Shown here: positions 7,036-16,638 of the stretch, piece by piece
How positions within the stretch are numbered: position 1 is the stretch's first letter
How the letters are laid out: each line of letters begins with the position of its first letter
NCBI RefSeq assembly: GCF_000833575.1
Contig: NZ_CP010827.1
Location: 124,001 to 188,000 of the forward strand
Length of the DNA: 64,000 nt
DNA from: Corynebacterium singulare
GTDB taxonomy: Bacteria > Actinomycetota > Actinomycetes > Mycobacteriales > Mycobacteriaceae
Direction of reading: 5' to 3'
Translations under genes and position numbers: made by a program
Notes under the pieces: model-generated
Databases searched by the model: none
What the model was told of the DNA's origin: nothing
The model's input: only the letters and a program-made list of their open reading frames with translations

Positions 7036-8220
7036 CTAGAGCAGTGGGAGGACCACGAGGGCGAGGTTGAGCGCGATGACCAGAGCGGCAAGCGTCCAGC
7101 CCACGGCCATAGACCAAGGTTTTGCGGCGAACTGACCCATGACGTCCCGGGAGCCGGCGTAGCGGAAAAGCGGGATGATGGCGAAGGGGATGCCCAGGGA
7201 AAGAAGCGCCTGGCTGACCACCAGCGCCATGGTGGGGTCGACCCCGCAGGCGATGATGACCAGCGCCGGGATGAGTGTGACCAGGCGGCGCACTAGGAGC
7301 GGGACCTTGATGTGGAGCAGACCGTCCATGATTTCGGAGCCGGCGTAGGCGCCCACCGACGTCGAGGCGAGGCCGCTGGCCAGCAGGCCGACGGCGAAGA
7401 GAACGCCGGCCAGCGGGCCGAGGTGGCTGGCAATCGCCGCGTGCGCCCCGGAGATGGTCTCCGTGCCGTCTACGCCGTAGAGGGCCGAGCCCGCCAGGAC
7501 CAGCAGGCCTATGTTGACGAGCCCGGCGATGGACAGCGCCACGGCGATGTCTGCGCGGGTGCCGGCCAGCACGTGGGGGATTTCCAGGTCGGGGAAGCGC
7601 TGCTTGGTCAGGGAGGAGTGCAGGTAGATGGCGTGCGGCATGACGGTGGCACCCAGCATGGAGGCGGCCAGCAGGATGCTGTCCTTGCCCTCTAGGCGGG
7701 GGATGAGGCCCGCGGCCACGTCGGCAGGGTCGGGCGGGGCGATGGCAAGCCCGGCAAGGAAGCCGATGCAGATAACCAGGAGCAGGCCGATGACGAGCCC
7801 CTCGAACCACTGGTTCTTCTTCTGGAAGATGAGGAGAACGATGGACACCGCGCCGATGATGAGCGCGCCTACGAGCAGCGGGAGATCGAAGAGGAGTTGC
7901 AGAGCGATGGCGCCGCCGATGACTTCGGCGAGGTCGGTGGCTGCGGCGATGATCTCGGCCTGGGCCCACATGCCCAGGCGCGCGCGGCGGGGGAGGCGCT
8001 CGCCCATGATTTCCGGCAGGGAGCGGTGGGTGACCAGCCCCAGCTTGGCGGAGTGGTACTGGATGAACATGGCCATGAGGTTGGCCACGACGAGTACCCA
8101 CACCAGGAGGTAGCCGTAGCGGGAGCCGGCGCTGATGTTGGCGGCCACGTTGCCGGGGTCGACGTAGGCCACCGCGGCAACGAAGGCGGGGCCGGTGAGG
8201 CTGATTAAGGTCTTGCGCAT
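7036..8220 (-). CDS. mntH: Nramp-family Mn2+/Fe2+ transporter MntH
   Basis: The 394-residue proton-coupled divalent metal importer has the Nramp signatures D-P-G-N in TM1 and M-P-H-A-I-Y-L-H-S in TM6, and 11 predicted TM segments. I start at ATG 8220, with GAAGG just upstream; GTG 8226 is the alternative. The AT-rich upstream region carries an inverted repeat that could bind a DtxR/MntR-type regulator. It is separated from the Nudix gene by 20 bases and may be co-transcribed with it. Confidence 0.93.
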   Translation of the reverse strand: MRKTLISLTGPAFVAAVAYVDPGNVAANISAGSRYGYLLVWVLVVANLMAMFIQYHSAKLGLVTHRSLPEIMGERLPRRARLGMWAQAEIIAAATDLAEVIGGAIALQLLFDLPLLVGALIIGAVSIVLLIFQKKNQWFEGLVIGLLLVICIGFLAGLAIAPPDPADVAAGLIPRLEGKDSILLAASMLGATVMPHAIYLHSSLTKQRFPDLEIPHVLAGTRADIAVALSIAGLVNIGLLVLAGSALYGVDGTETISGAHAAIASHLGPLAGVLFAVGLLASGLASTSVGAYAGSEIMDGLLHIKVPLLVRRLVTLIPALVIIACGVDPTMALVVSQALLSLGIPFAIIPLFRYAGSRDVMGQFAAKPWSMAVGWTLAALVIALNLALVVLPLL

Positions 8221-8240
8221 GAGCACCTTCGTATCAAAAG

Positions 8241-8254
8241 TTCAACTACTTGAA
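8241..8254. promoter_or_regulatory. Inverted repeat upstream of mntH
   Basis: TTCAA and TTGAA are separated by CTAC 20-35 bases before the mntH start, in an AT-rich divergent promoter region shared with the YhgE gene. It is a candidate metal-regulator site, but it does not closely match a DtxR consensus known to me. Confidence 0.25.
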
Positions 8255-8381
8255 GTCTAGGTTCCAACCGTATCAAGTCAAGCCAGGGGTTTGATTCGGC
8301 AAACTATATTAAAGTTTAATTGTTAATCATTTAAATTACTTTATGTATTTCGGCAGGCTAGAGACATTGGGGTGTAAAGGG

Positions 8382-8387
8382 TACACT
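8382..8387 (+). promoter_or_regulatory. -10 element TACACT, leaderless start of YhgE gene
   Basis: TACACT ends 7 bases before GTG 8395. With no ribosome site present, transcription probably begins at or next to the start codon. Confidence 0.55.
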
Positions 8388-8394
8388 CCCTTCA

Positions 8395-10959
8395 GTGCGC
8401 CAAAGTTGGAAAATATTTTTAAGAGATGTAGCCAGGCTTGGCCGCGTCCCCAGGGCGTGGATCATCCTCATCGGACTCGTCATTACCCCCGCGATGTACT
8501 CCTGGGTCAACATCGCGGCCTTCCGTGATCCGTACGGGAATACCGAGAACATCAAGGTTGCCGTCGTCAACGAGGACAAGGGCGCCAATAACGACCTCAC
8601 CGGTCACGTCGACGTGGGTAAACAAGTCGTCGACAAGCTGCAGGATAACCACCAGCTGGGCTGGCAGTTCTTAGGTGCCGACGAGGCAGACAAAGCCCTG
8701 CATGAGGGGGACGTCTACGCCGCGGTCACTATCCCGGAGGACTTCAGCGAGAACCTCGTGAGCATGCTCGACGGCACGTTCACCAAACCGCAGCTGGTCT
8801 ACCGCGTCAACGAGAAGAACAACGCCATCGCCGTGAAGATCACGGACACCGGCGCCAAGGGTCTGGATAAGCAGATCACCGCCGCGTTCAAGGAGCAGGT
8901 GGCCACGGTTGCCGCGGAGAAGGTGAAGGACTCCGGCACGGAGTTCGAAACCAAGATCACCCGCGCCATGAACAACACCAGCACCTCCTTCGGTGAAACC
9001 GCGCAGAAAATCGACGATAGCCGCCGCAAGCTGGGGGACATCCAGGCCAAGCTCGACACCGCCTCGCAGTCCATGGGCGGGGCCAAGGGTACCGTCGCGG
9101 ACGTGGAGGCCGCGCTGACCGACGCCCAAGCCGCGCTCAACGAGGTCAGCTCCCTGGTCAACCAGGCCCAGGGCGGCATCGGTGACTTCACTGACCAGTC
9201 CACCTCGGCGTTCGTCAACGGCGCCACCGCTGTCGCCGACGGCACCGCGCAGGCGCAGGAATCCATCGCGGATCTCACCGCCGGCCTGGACCAGGCGGGA
9301 CAGCGCTTCGACTACGCCACCCAACAGGCCAACGGTGCCGTGGACGCCAGCGCGCAGTCCATCGCCGAGCTCAAGGCGCTGCTCAACTCCGCCACGCTCT
9401 CCCCGCAGGCCACGAAGGAGCTTGACGACGCCGTCCAGCGCCTCGAGGAGGGCAACGAATCCAACCGTCGCCTCTTGGGTAACCTGGGCGCGCTGAGCAA
9501 GGACACCCAGGCCGCCGCGGATTCCGTGAAGTCCAGCTCCGACGCAATTAACCAGGCCGCGGCCGATACCAAGGCCACGTCCCAGACCCTGCGCGATACC
9601 GTGACCTCCTCCGTGCCGGAGATCAACCGCGCGATGAGCAACCTGAGCTCCACCGCGAGCGCGCTCAGCGCCACCCTGGAAGCACAGAAGGGAACCATGC
9701 GGGAGGCCGACGGCCTCCTCGACGGCGTGTCCCAACAGCTGCTCGCCACCAAGGACACGCTGGGGGACTTCGACACCAACCTGGTCGCGCTGCAGGACAG
9801 CCTGAGGAGCATCCAGGGTGATGTCCGCTCGCTCAAGGCCACGATGAACAACAAGGTGCTGCAGAACGTCACCGGGCTCGATGCGGATGAAATCGGCCAG
9901 TTCTTCGCCGAGCCCATCGAGGTCGAGTCGGTCACGGTCTACCCGGTGGACTCCTACGGCTCCGCTATGGCGGCGCTGTTTACCAACCTCTCGCTGTGGA
10001 TTGGCGCCTTCGTGCTCATGGTCATCTTCAAGGTTGAGGTGGACAAGGAGGGCTTCCGCCGCGTCACCGTGGACCAGGCCTACCTGGGTCGCTTCCTGCT
10101 CATGGCCGCCATGGTGGTCATTCAGGCCGTCGTGGTGACGGCGGGCGACATCCTCATCGGTGTCCAGACCGTCAACGCGGCCGCGTTCATCGTCACCGGC
10201 GTGCTCATCGGGCTGGCGTACCTCAGTATCATCTACGCCCTATCGACCTCCCTGGGCCACCTCGGCCGCGGCCTGTGCGTGGTGCTGGCCATCATCCAGA
10301 TCCCGGGCGCATCCGGCCTGTACCCGATCGAGCTGCTGCCGGGCTTCTTCCACGCCATCTACCCGCTGCTGCCGTTCACCTACGGCATCGACGCCATGCG
10401 TGAGACCATCGGCGGCTTCTACGGCGCCCACTACTTCAAGTACATGGGCGTGCTGGCCTTCATGTTCCTTCTGTTCTTCGTGTGCGGCCTCCTGCTGCGC
10501 AAGGCCCTGTCCCACTTCAACGCGCTGTTCAACAAGGAGCTCAAGGACACCGAGCTCTTCGACTACGAGAACGTGCAGGTCATGGGCAACGGCTACCGCA
10601 TCGCCGACGTCATCCAGGCGCTGGACAGCCGCAGCGGCCTCAAGCAGGACCTGGACCACCGCGACCACGATTGGAGCTACTGGCTCAAGCTCGTCGCCGT
10701 CGCCGGCGTGGTGGGGGTTATCATCCTCATCTTGGTTTCCGGCCTCCTGCCTTCCCAGAAGCCGCTGCTCCTGGGCATCTGGACCGCGTGGTGCCTGCTC
10801 ATTGTGGGCGCGGCCGTCACGCTCGAGTACCTGCGCATCAGCCTGAAGCAGTCCGCGGAGCTGCTCACGCTGGATGAGGATGACATCAAGCACCCGGCCC
10901 GCAACGAGGACAACGACCTGGCCGCGGTAGCACCGGCCGAGACGGAGGGAGAGAAGTAA
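8395..10959 (+). CDS. YhgE/Pip family membrane protein (first of pair)
   Basis: The 854-residue protein has one TM near the N-terminus (about 20-40), then a long extracytoplasmic region of heptad-like, coiled-coil sequence (about 190-510). A C-terminal ABC-2-type membrane domain has five or six TM segments (about 530-690) and a further TM pair at about 765-815. This is the YhgE/Pip (phage infection protein) layout. The C-terminal tail is acidic. The start is GTG 8395, without a ribosome site. The next gene is a paralogue with a TAATG overlap, so the two may act as a pair. Family members are linked to export or envelope functions. Confidence 0.9.
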   Translation: MRQSWKIFLRDVARLGRVPRAWIILIGLVITPAMYSWVNIAAFRDPYGNTENIKVAVVNEDKGANNDLTGHVDVGKQVVDKLQDNHQLGWQFLGADEADKALHEGDVYAAVTIPEDFSENLVSMLDGTFTKPQLVYRVNEKNNAIAVKITDTGAKGLDKQITAAFKEQVATVAAEKVKDSGTEFETKITRAMNNTSTSFGETAQKIDDSRRKLGDIQAKLDTASQSMGGAKGTVADVEAALTDAQAALNEVSSLVNQAQGGIGDFTDQSTSAFVNGATAVADGTAQAQESIADLTAGLDQAGQRFDYATQQANGAVDASAQSIAELKALLNSATLSPQATKELDDAVQRLEEGNESNRRLLGNLGALSKDTQAAADSVKSSSDAINQAAADTKATSQTLRDTVTSSVPEINRAMSNLSSTASALSATLEAQKGTMREADGLLDGVSQQLLATKDTLGDFDTNLVALQDSLRSIQGDVRSLKATMNNKVLQNVTGLDADEIGQFFAEPIEVESVTVYPVDSYGSAMAALFTNLSLWIGAFVLMVIFKVEVDKEGFRRVTVDQAYLGRFLLMAAMVVIQAVVVTAGDILIGVQTVNAAAFIVTGVLIGLAYLSIIYALSTSLGHLGRGLCVVLAIIQIPGASGLYPIELLPGFFHAIYPLLPFTYGIDAMRETIGGFYGAHYFKYMGVLAFMFLLFFVCGLLLRKALSHFNALFNKELKDTELFDYENVQVMGNGYRIADVIQALDSRSGLKQDLDHRDHDWSYWLKLVAVAGVVGVIILILVSGLLPSQKPLLLGIWTAWCLLIVGAAVTLEYLRISLKQSAELLTLDEDDIKHPARNEDNDLAAVAPAETEGEK

Positions 10960-13007
10960 TGCGCGGAACACTGGATCTTTTCCTCGAGGACATCCGCACG
11001 GCACGCCGCAGCGTGATGAGCATCGTCATGCTCGTTGGCCTGGTGGTCATCCCCATGCTGTTCACGTGGTTCAACGTGCTGGCCAGCTGGAATCCTTTCG
11101 ACAACACCAGCCAGCTCAAGGTGGCGGTGGCCAGCGAGGACACCGGCTACGAAAGCGACCTGCTGCCCATGCCCATCAACGTGGGCGACCAGGTGCTCAA
11201 TCAGCTGCGCGCCAACGACCAGCTGGACTGGGTAGTCACCACCCCCGACGAGGCCGTCGAGGGCACCAAGTCCGGCGAGTACTACGCCGCCATCGTGCTG
11301 CCGGAAAACTTCAGCGATGACATGATGACCTTCTACACTGACGGCTCGGAGCCGGCGGGGCTGTCGCTGTACACCAACGAGAAGAAGAACGCGCTGGCAC
11401 CGAAGATCACCGACCAGGGCGCAGAAGGCGTGTCCGCCCAGGTGGCGGAAACCTTTACCCGCACCGTGGGCCATGTGTCCTTCGACCTCGTGGCCGGCCT
11501 GTCTGATTTCATGAGCCAGGGCGATACCAAGGCGGTCCTGGACCGCATCCAGGCCCGCGCGGACGGCGTGCAGTCCCAGCTGGACATGGGCGCGCGAACC
11601 GCCCGCTCCCTGGCGGGCCTGGTGGAGACCACGGTCCCGCTCATGGAGAGCGCGGAGAACATCGTTGGCGCCGCCAACCTGGAGCTCCCGGAGGTCCAGT
11701 CCACGTCCCTCAACGTGTCCACGGATGCGCTGCAGCAGTCCCTAGACGCGACGAAGGCCAGCTACGACGTGGTGCGCCAACGCATTGACGCGCTTTTCGA
11801 CGACGCCTCGGCCTCCCGCGCCGACCGCGTTGCCACCCTCAACACGTTGGCGGACCAGGTGGACGGCACGATCGCCCAGTACCAGAACCTGCACGGCCAC
11901 GTGGAGGCCCTGCCGATCCCCGCGGCGGACAAGGAGAAGGCGCTCAGCCGCATCGAGGACGCCATCGCCAACGAGCGCGCCCTGCACTCCCGCCTCGAGG
12001 CCGCGGCCAACGCCCCGGAGCCCACGAAGCCGGATCTCTCCGGCATCGACGCGGCAAAGGAGTCCATCGACGGCATCTCCACCTCCGGCCTGCGGGAATC
12101 CATTTCTGCGCTGCAGGATTCCCTGGGCCGGGTGGGCCAGGACCTGGACACCATCAATGCGCCGGTAACCATTGACTCCTCTTCCTTGACCGATGCCCAG
12201 ACCGCCGTGCAGAACCTGGCGGCGAGCCTGCAGAACAAGGCCAACGAGTTCGGTGACCTGAAGAAGGACATCGATTCCGCAGTGGAATCCGGTGACCTGA
12301 AAAAGCTGGCGGATCTCATCGGCTCCGACCCGGACGCCCTGGCCAGCGCCATCGCGGCCCCGGTGGATATCGACCGCGAGGCCGTGTTCCCCGTCACCAG
12401 CTTCGGTGCGGGCATGACGCCGATGTACACCGCGCTGGCCCTGTGGGTGGGCGCGCTGCTTACCGCGGTGAGCGTGCGTACCGATGTGGTCAACAAGGAC
12501 AAGTACGGACCGATCCAGCGTTACTTTGGCCGCTTCGGCATCTTCGCCGCGGTGGGACTGGTGCAGTCCACCATGCTCATCCTGGGCCTGATCTTCTTCG
12601 TGCGGATCGAGCCTGCCCACCCGTTCCTCATGCTGCTGGCCGGCTGGCTCAGCTCGGTGGTGTTCATGCTCATTGCCTATACGTTTGTGGTCTCGTTTGC
12701 GAACGCCGGCAAGGCCTTGGCGGTGCTCATGTTGGTGATCCAGGTGTCGTCGGCAGGCGGCGCGTACCCGCTGCAGGTGCTGCCGCAGTGGTTCCAGAAC
12801 ATCAGCCCGTGGCTGCCGGTCACCTACACCATCCGGGCCTTCCGCGCGGCCATCGCCGGCACGTACCACGGTGACTTCTGGCTGTCGCTGTTCTGCCTGC
12901 TCCTGTTCGTCCTGCCCATGCTGGCGCTGGGCGTGCTGCTGCACAAGCCGCTGGAGAAGTTCACCAACGGCTGGGTGGAAACGCTGGAGAAGACCAAGCT
13001 GATGTAG
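10959..13007 (+). CDS. YhgE/Pip family membrane protein (second of pair)
   Basis: The 682-residue protein begins with a TM segment and the conserved T-W-F-N-V-L-A-S-W-N-P-F-D-N-T. A coiled-coil extracytoplasmic region follows to about residue 480, then an ABC-2-like C-terminal membrane domain of about six TM segments. Its ATG overlaps the stop of the preceding paralogue (TAATG). It is shorter because its middle region is reduced. It probably forms a heteromeric complex with its neighbour. Confidence 0.9.
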   Translation: MRGTLDLFLEDIRTARRSVMSIVMLVGLVVIPMLFTWFNVLASWNPFDNTSQLKVAVASEDTGYESDLLPMPINVGDQVLNQLRANDQLDWVVTTPDEAVEGTKSGEYYAAIVLPENFSDDMMTFYTDGSEPAGLSLYTNEKKNALAPKITDQGAEGVSAQVAETFTRTVGHVSFDLVAGLSDFMSQGDTKAVLDRIQARADGVQSQLDMGARTARSLAGLVETTVPLMESAENIVGAANLELPEVQSTSLNVSTDALQQSLDATKASYDVVRQRIDALFDDASASRADRVATLNTLADQVDGTIAQYQNLHGHVEALPIPAADKEKALSRIEDAIANERALHSRLEAAANAPEPTKPDLSGIDAAKESIDGISTSGLRESISALQDSLGRVGQDLDTINAPVTIDSSSLTDAQTAVQNLAASLQNKANEFGDLKKDIDSAVESGDLKKLADLIGSDPDALASAIAAPVDIDREAVFPVTSFGAGMTPMYTALALWVGALLTAVSVRTDVVNKDKYGPIQRYFGRFGIFAAVGLVQSTMLILGLIFFVRIEPAHPFLMLLAGWLSSVVFMLIAYTFVVSFANAGKALAVLMLVIQVSSAGGAYPLQVLPQWFQNISPWLPVTYTIRAFRAAIAGTYHGDFWLSLFCLLLFVLPMLALGVLLHKPLEKFTNGWVETLEKTKLM

Positions 13008-13063
13008 CAGCTTTCCGCACTTCAGCATTCCGGTACTGCAGATCTGGAGCGCTACGACGTACT

Positions 13064-13092
13064 GAGAGGCCCGCTAACGCGCGGGTCTCTTT
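13064..13092. terminator. Terminator between YhgE pair and MFS gene
   Basis: AGAGGCCCGC (13065-13074) pairs with GCGGGTCTCT (13081-13090) with a 6-base loop, followed by TT. It lies at the convergent junction and overlaps the stop codon of the minus-strand MFS gene. Confidence 0.6.
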
Positions 13093-14405
13093 GCGTAGGC
13101 GGAGCCCTCCGGGTTGTCGATGGTGGAGTGCGTACGACTGTCGTGCAGGAAGAACATGGCCACCACGCCGAGCGCCGCCATGATGGTGACGTAGACGGGG
13201 AAGGCATCCGGGTGCCCGGCGTTCTTGAGACCCAGGGCCACGTACTCAGCCGAGCCGCCGAAGAGAGAGTTGCCCACGGCATAAGTGAAGCCGACGCCAA
13301 GGCCGCGGATGTAGGTGGGGAACATCTCGGCCTTGAGGATGCCGGAAATAGAGGTGTAGCCGCTTTCGAAGACGAAGATCAGAATGATGACGGCACCTGC
13401 TCCTAGCAAGGTGGTTTGTTGGTTGAGCAGCATGAAGGCGGGGATGGTACCCAGTGTGGAGGCGATGCCGAAGATGAGGATGGTGTTCTTACGGCCAATC
13501 TTGTCCGAGAGCAGGCCGGTGAGCGGCTGGAGCAGCATGAAAACGAAGAGGCACACCGTCATCGTGCGGGCGACGTCACCCTTGGCAAAACCGCCGGTGT
13601 TAATGAGGAACTTCTGCATGTAGGTGGTGTACGTGTAGAACGTCAGGGAACCGATGGCGGTAATTCCTAGGACTACCCAGAAGGAGCGGGGGTGCGCCAT
13701 GAGCTGGCGCAGGGTGCCGGCGCCTTCCTCGCTGCGCTCGCTTGTCGACGTCGTCTCTTCCAGCCCGTTGCGCAGCCACATACTCACCACGGCAGCCAGC
13801 GCGCCGATGACGAAGGGTAGGCGCCACCAGCCGTTGGTGATGGCTTCCTCACCCAAAGTGGAGGTCATGATCACCGCGAGGAGGCTGGCCAGCAGCTGGC
13901 CGCCGATGAGGGTGACGTACTGGAATGAAGAGTAGAAACCGCGGCGCCCAGAAGAGGCGATTTCAGACATATAGGTGGCGGTGGCACCGTACTCGCCGCC
14001 GACGGACAGGCCCTGGATGCAGCGCACGATGAGCATGAGCACCGGCGCCCACGCACCCACCATCGCGGCGGTGGGCAACGCCGCGAAGAGCAGGGAGCCC
14101 GCGCACATCATGATGATGGCGATAAGCATCGACTGCTTGCGGCCGTAGCGGTCCGCGATACGCCCGAAGATGTAGCCGCCGATAGGCCGCATGAGGAAGC
14201 CCACAAAGAACACGCCGGCGGACTTCATGAGCGCGCCGGTTTCACCTGTGCCGCTAAAGAACTGATCGGCAAAATACACGCTGAAGAAGGCGTAAATATA
14301 GAAGTCAAACCATTCGACGAGGTTGCCGCTCGACGCCGCCAGAATTGCCTTTACCGTGCGCCATTCCACCTTGGGGGTGGGGGCAGTAGTGTCTCCATTA
14401 GTCAT
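13074..14405 (-). CDS. MFS metabolite:H+ symporter (KgtP/ShiA-like)
   Basis: The 443-residue, 12-TM protein has S-S-G-N-L-V-E-W-F-D-F-Y at TM1, G-R-I-A-D-R-Y-G-R-K after TM2 and R-C-I-Q-G-L-S-V-G-G-E-Y-G in TM4. These mark the metabolite:H+ symporter subfamily that takes up alpha-ketoglutarate, shikimate or proline betaine. The substrate cannot be told from sequence. It is convergent with the YhgE pair and divergent from ktrB. Confidence 0.88.
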   Translation of the reverse strand: MTNGDTTAPTPKVEWRTVKAILAASSGNLVEWFDFYIYAFFSVYFADQFFSGTGETGALMKSAGVFFVGFLMRPIGGYIFGRIADRYGRKQSMLIAIIMMCAGSLLFAALPTAAMVGAWAPVLMLIVRCIQGLSVGGEYGATATYMSEIASSGRRGFYSSFQYVTLIGGQLLASLLAVIMTSTLGEEAITNGWWRLPFVIGALAAVVSMWLRNGLEETTSTSERSEEGAGTLRQLMAHPRSFWVVLGITAIGSLTFYTYTTYMQKFLINTGGFAKGDVARTMTVCLFVFMLLQPLTGLLSDKIGRKNTILIFGIASTLGTIPAFMLLNQQTTLLGAGAVIILIFVFESGYTSISGILKAEMFPTYIRGLGVGFTYAVGNSLFGGSAEYVALGLKNAGHPDAFPVYVTIMAALGVVAMFFLHDSRTHSTIDNPEGSAYAKRPAR

Positions 14406-14518
14406 AGCAAGAAACTACCTCGTGGTGACGTGCCTTACATTAGCGACAATAAATATTCACAGGTTACGGGGGTGTTGGGTGTGGCACGCACCCCTTGTAC
14501 CGCCTGCCTGCGCGGGTC

Positions 14519-14524
14519 TAGGAT
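14519..14524 (+). promoter_or_regulatory. -10 element TAGGAT, leaderless start of ktrB-like gene
   Basis: TAGGAT ends 7 bases before GTG 14532, supporting this start over upstream in-frame codons. Confidence 0.55.
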
Positions 14525-14531
14525 TCCTCCT

Positions 14532-15911
14532 GTGAAACGCGGTCATTCCTCGCGGCCCCGCCTGCAAGGCCCGGCACAGCTCACAGCGGCGGGCTTCCTG
14601 CTGCTCATCCTCGTGGGCACCGGCCTGCTCATGCTTCCGATCTCCGCCCACGTGCCGCAGTGGACGCCGTTCCTGCCGGCGCTGTTCACGGCGACGTCGG
14701 CAGTCTCACTCACCGGCCTCATCGTCGAGGACACCGGCTCCTACTGGACGCCCTTCGGGCAGACGGTCATCATCGTCCTCATCCAGCTGGGCGGCTTGGG
14801 CATCATGAGCTTGGCGTCCCTGTCCGGCATGCTGCTGACTGGCCGCATCAGCTTCAAGGCGCGCCGCACCACCGCGGCCGAGGGGCGCCCCATTGTCTCC
14901 GGCGGTATCCGGCGCACGCTGCTGTTTACCTTCGCCGTGACGCTCATCTGCGAGGCAGTGGTGGCCTGCATCATCGCCGTCCGCCTGGCCACCGCCCACG
15001 GCGTTCCAGCCGGTCAAGCGGTGTGGGAGGGCGTCTTCCACGCCATCTCCGCCTTCAACAACGCGGGGTTTAGCACCTACTCCGATAACCTCGTGCCCTT
15101 CGTCGGGGACGCCTGGATCCTTCTGCCGCTGGCCGCCGCGCTCATCACTGGCGGCCTGGGCTACCCCATGCTGGCGGAGCTGGCCCGCCGGGCGCGCGGC
15201 CGCATCGCGCGCTGGCGCGGCGGCCAGCCGCGCGTCTACCACATGTCCGTCACGGCCCGGATGACGTTTGCGGCCACCGCAGTCCTGCTCCTCGGCGGCA
15301 TGGCATTCTTCTTCCTGTCGGAGCGCGCCGGGGTGTTGAGTGGCATGTCGGTGGGACAGCGCCTGCTCAACGCGTTCTTCATGAGCGCCTCGCCCCGCAC
15401 GGCGGGTTTTAACGCCATTGACTATGGGCAGGCGCATCCCATCACGCTCATGGTCACAGACATGCTCATGTTCGTCGGTGGCGGCTCCGCCGGTACCGCC
15501 GGTGGCATCAAGGTCACCACCGCCTGCGTCCTGGCGGCGGCGATGGCCTCGGAGTTCCTGGGGCGGGAGGACACGGCGATTGGCCACCGGCGCGTGCCGC
15601 TGTCCACGTTCCGCCAGGCCCTGGCGCTGACCGCGGCGGGAATCATCCTCGTTGCCCTGGGCGTGGCCACGCTGCGCGTGTGGGATCCGGAATTCACCGC
15701 GGACCAGGTCACCTTCGAGGTCATGTCCGCCTTCGCCACGGTGGGCCTGTCCACCGGTATTACCTCCAGCCTGTCGGCGCCCTCGCAGATTATGCTGTGC
15801 CTCATCATGTACGTCGGCCGCGTCGGCCCTACCACCTTCGTGGCGGCTTTGGCCGCGCGCACGGTGAGCCTGCGCTTCCGCTACCCCGAAGAAAGGCCGT
15901 TCATTGGCTAA
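14532..15911 (+). CDS. TrkH/KtrB-type K+ channel subunit
   Basis: The 459-residue membrane protein has four M1-P-M2 repeats. The pore loops carry the selectivity glycines, for example T-S-A-V-S-L-T-G-L, S-A-F-N-N-A-G-F, S-P-R-T-A-G-F-N and F-A-T-V-G-L-S-T-G. It forms the ion path of a low-affinity K+ (or Na+/K+) uptake system. GTG 14532 is chosen because a -10 lies 7 bases upstream. It overlaps the next gene, its RCK partner, by 8 bases. Confidence 0.92.
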   Translation: MKRGHSSRPRLQGPAQLTAAGFLLLILVGTGLLMLPISAHVPQWTPFLPALFTATSAVSLTGLIVEDTGSYWTPFGQTVIIVLIQLGGLGIMSLASLSGMLLTGRISFKARRTTAAEGRPIVSGGIRRTLLFTFAVTLICEAVVACIIAVRLATAHGVPAGQAVWEGVFHAISAFNNAGFSTYSDNLVPFVGDAWILLPLAAALITGGLGYPMLAELARRARGRIARWRGGQPRVYHMSVTARMTFAATAVLLLGGMAFFFLSERAGVLSGMSVGQRLLNAFFMSASPRTAGFNAIDYGQAHPITLMVTDMLMFVGGGSAGTAGGIKVTTACVLAAAMASEFLGREDTAIGHRRVPLSTFRQALALTAAGIILVALGVATLRVWDPEFTADQVTFEVMSAFATVGLSTGITSSLSAPSQIMLCLIMYVGRVGPTTFVAALAARTVSLRFRYPEERPFIG

Positions 15912-16596
15912 CCTATTTGGCGCCCTGCGGCGCGAGAAGAGCTCCATCAATATCCCGCCGGTGGTCGTCGTCGGCCTCGGCCGCTTCGGCTCCTCTCTGG
16001 CCCGCGAGCTCATGGAGCACGGCGTGGAAGTCCTGGGCATCGACGCGGAAGAGAAGCTCGTGCGCGAGCACGCGGCCTACCTCACCGAAGCGGTCAGCGC
16101 CGATACCACCGATGCGGAGGCCCTGCGCCAGCTGGGCGTCGACGAGGTGGAACGCGTCGTCGTGGCCATCGGCTCGGACCTCGAGGATTCCATCCTTACC
16201 GCCTCTAACCTGGTGGAGCTAGGTATTAAGGACATCTGGGCCAAGGCGGATTCCGACGCGCACGCGCGAATCCTACGGCAGCTGGGAGTCCACCACGTTA
16301 TCCGCCCGGAGCGGGAGACCGGCCGCCGCGTGGCGCACCTTCTGGGCGGGCGCTTCGAGGACTTCGCGGAGATCGCCGCTGACTATGGCGTGACGGTGAT
16401 GGCCCCGCCGGCGTCGATAAGCAGCCGCCCCCTCAACCTGAATCAGGTGTGGGAGCAGCACCACGTGCAGCTCATCTCGCGCCGGGAGGGGCTGGGGGAG
16501 TGGCGCCCGCTTGCCGACGCCACCGAGCTCACCCACCACGACCTCATCGTCGTCGCGGGCAGCCCCACGGACCTGGAAGCCTTCTCGCAGTCCTAG
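15904..16596 (+). CDS. TrkA/KtrA-type RCK regulatory subunit
   Basis: The 230-residue protein has a Rossmann TrkA-N domain (V-V-V-V-G-L-G-R-F-G-S-S-L, then an acidic G-I-D at the strand 2 end) that binds NAD(H) or ATP/ADP. A TrkA-C domain follows from about 140. It gates the membrane subunit encoded just upstream. The start TTG 15904 overlaps that gene, so translation is coupled. Confidence 0.92.
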   Translation: MANLFGALRREKSSINIPPVVVVGLGRFGSSLARELMEHGVEVLGIDAEEKLVREHAAYLTEAVSADTTDAEALRQLGVDEVERVVVAIGSDLEDSILTASNLVELGIKDIWAKADSDAHARILRQLGVHHVIRPERETGRRVAHLLGGRFEDFAEIAADYGVTVMAPPASISSRPLNLNQVWEQHHVQLISRREGLGEWRPLADATELTHHDLIVVAGSPTDLEAFSQS

Positions 16597-16625
16597 CCCG
16601 AGAGGTACACGGCTGGAAGTGGCGC

Positions 16626-16631
16626 TACAGT
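16626..16631 (+). promoter_or_regulatory. -10 element TACAGT, leaderless start of first DUF202 gene
   Basis: TACAGT ends 7 bases before ATG 16639, favouring this start over GTG 16630. Confidence 0.5.
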
Positions 16632-16638
16632 GGCGCGT

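Noticed and set aside
7016-8101. Long minus-strand frame continuing upstream of the Nudix start
   Set aside because: It overlaps mntH in another frame and has an Arg/Pro/His-rich shadow composition. Only the part from ATG 7015 looks like a Nudix protein.
8671-9735. Long minus-strand open frame inside the YhgE gene
   Set aside because: It is a shadow of a high-GC coding region, Gly/Arg/Leu-rich, without a ribosome site or known domain.
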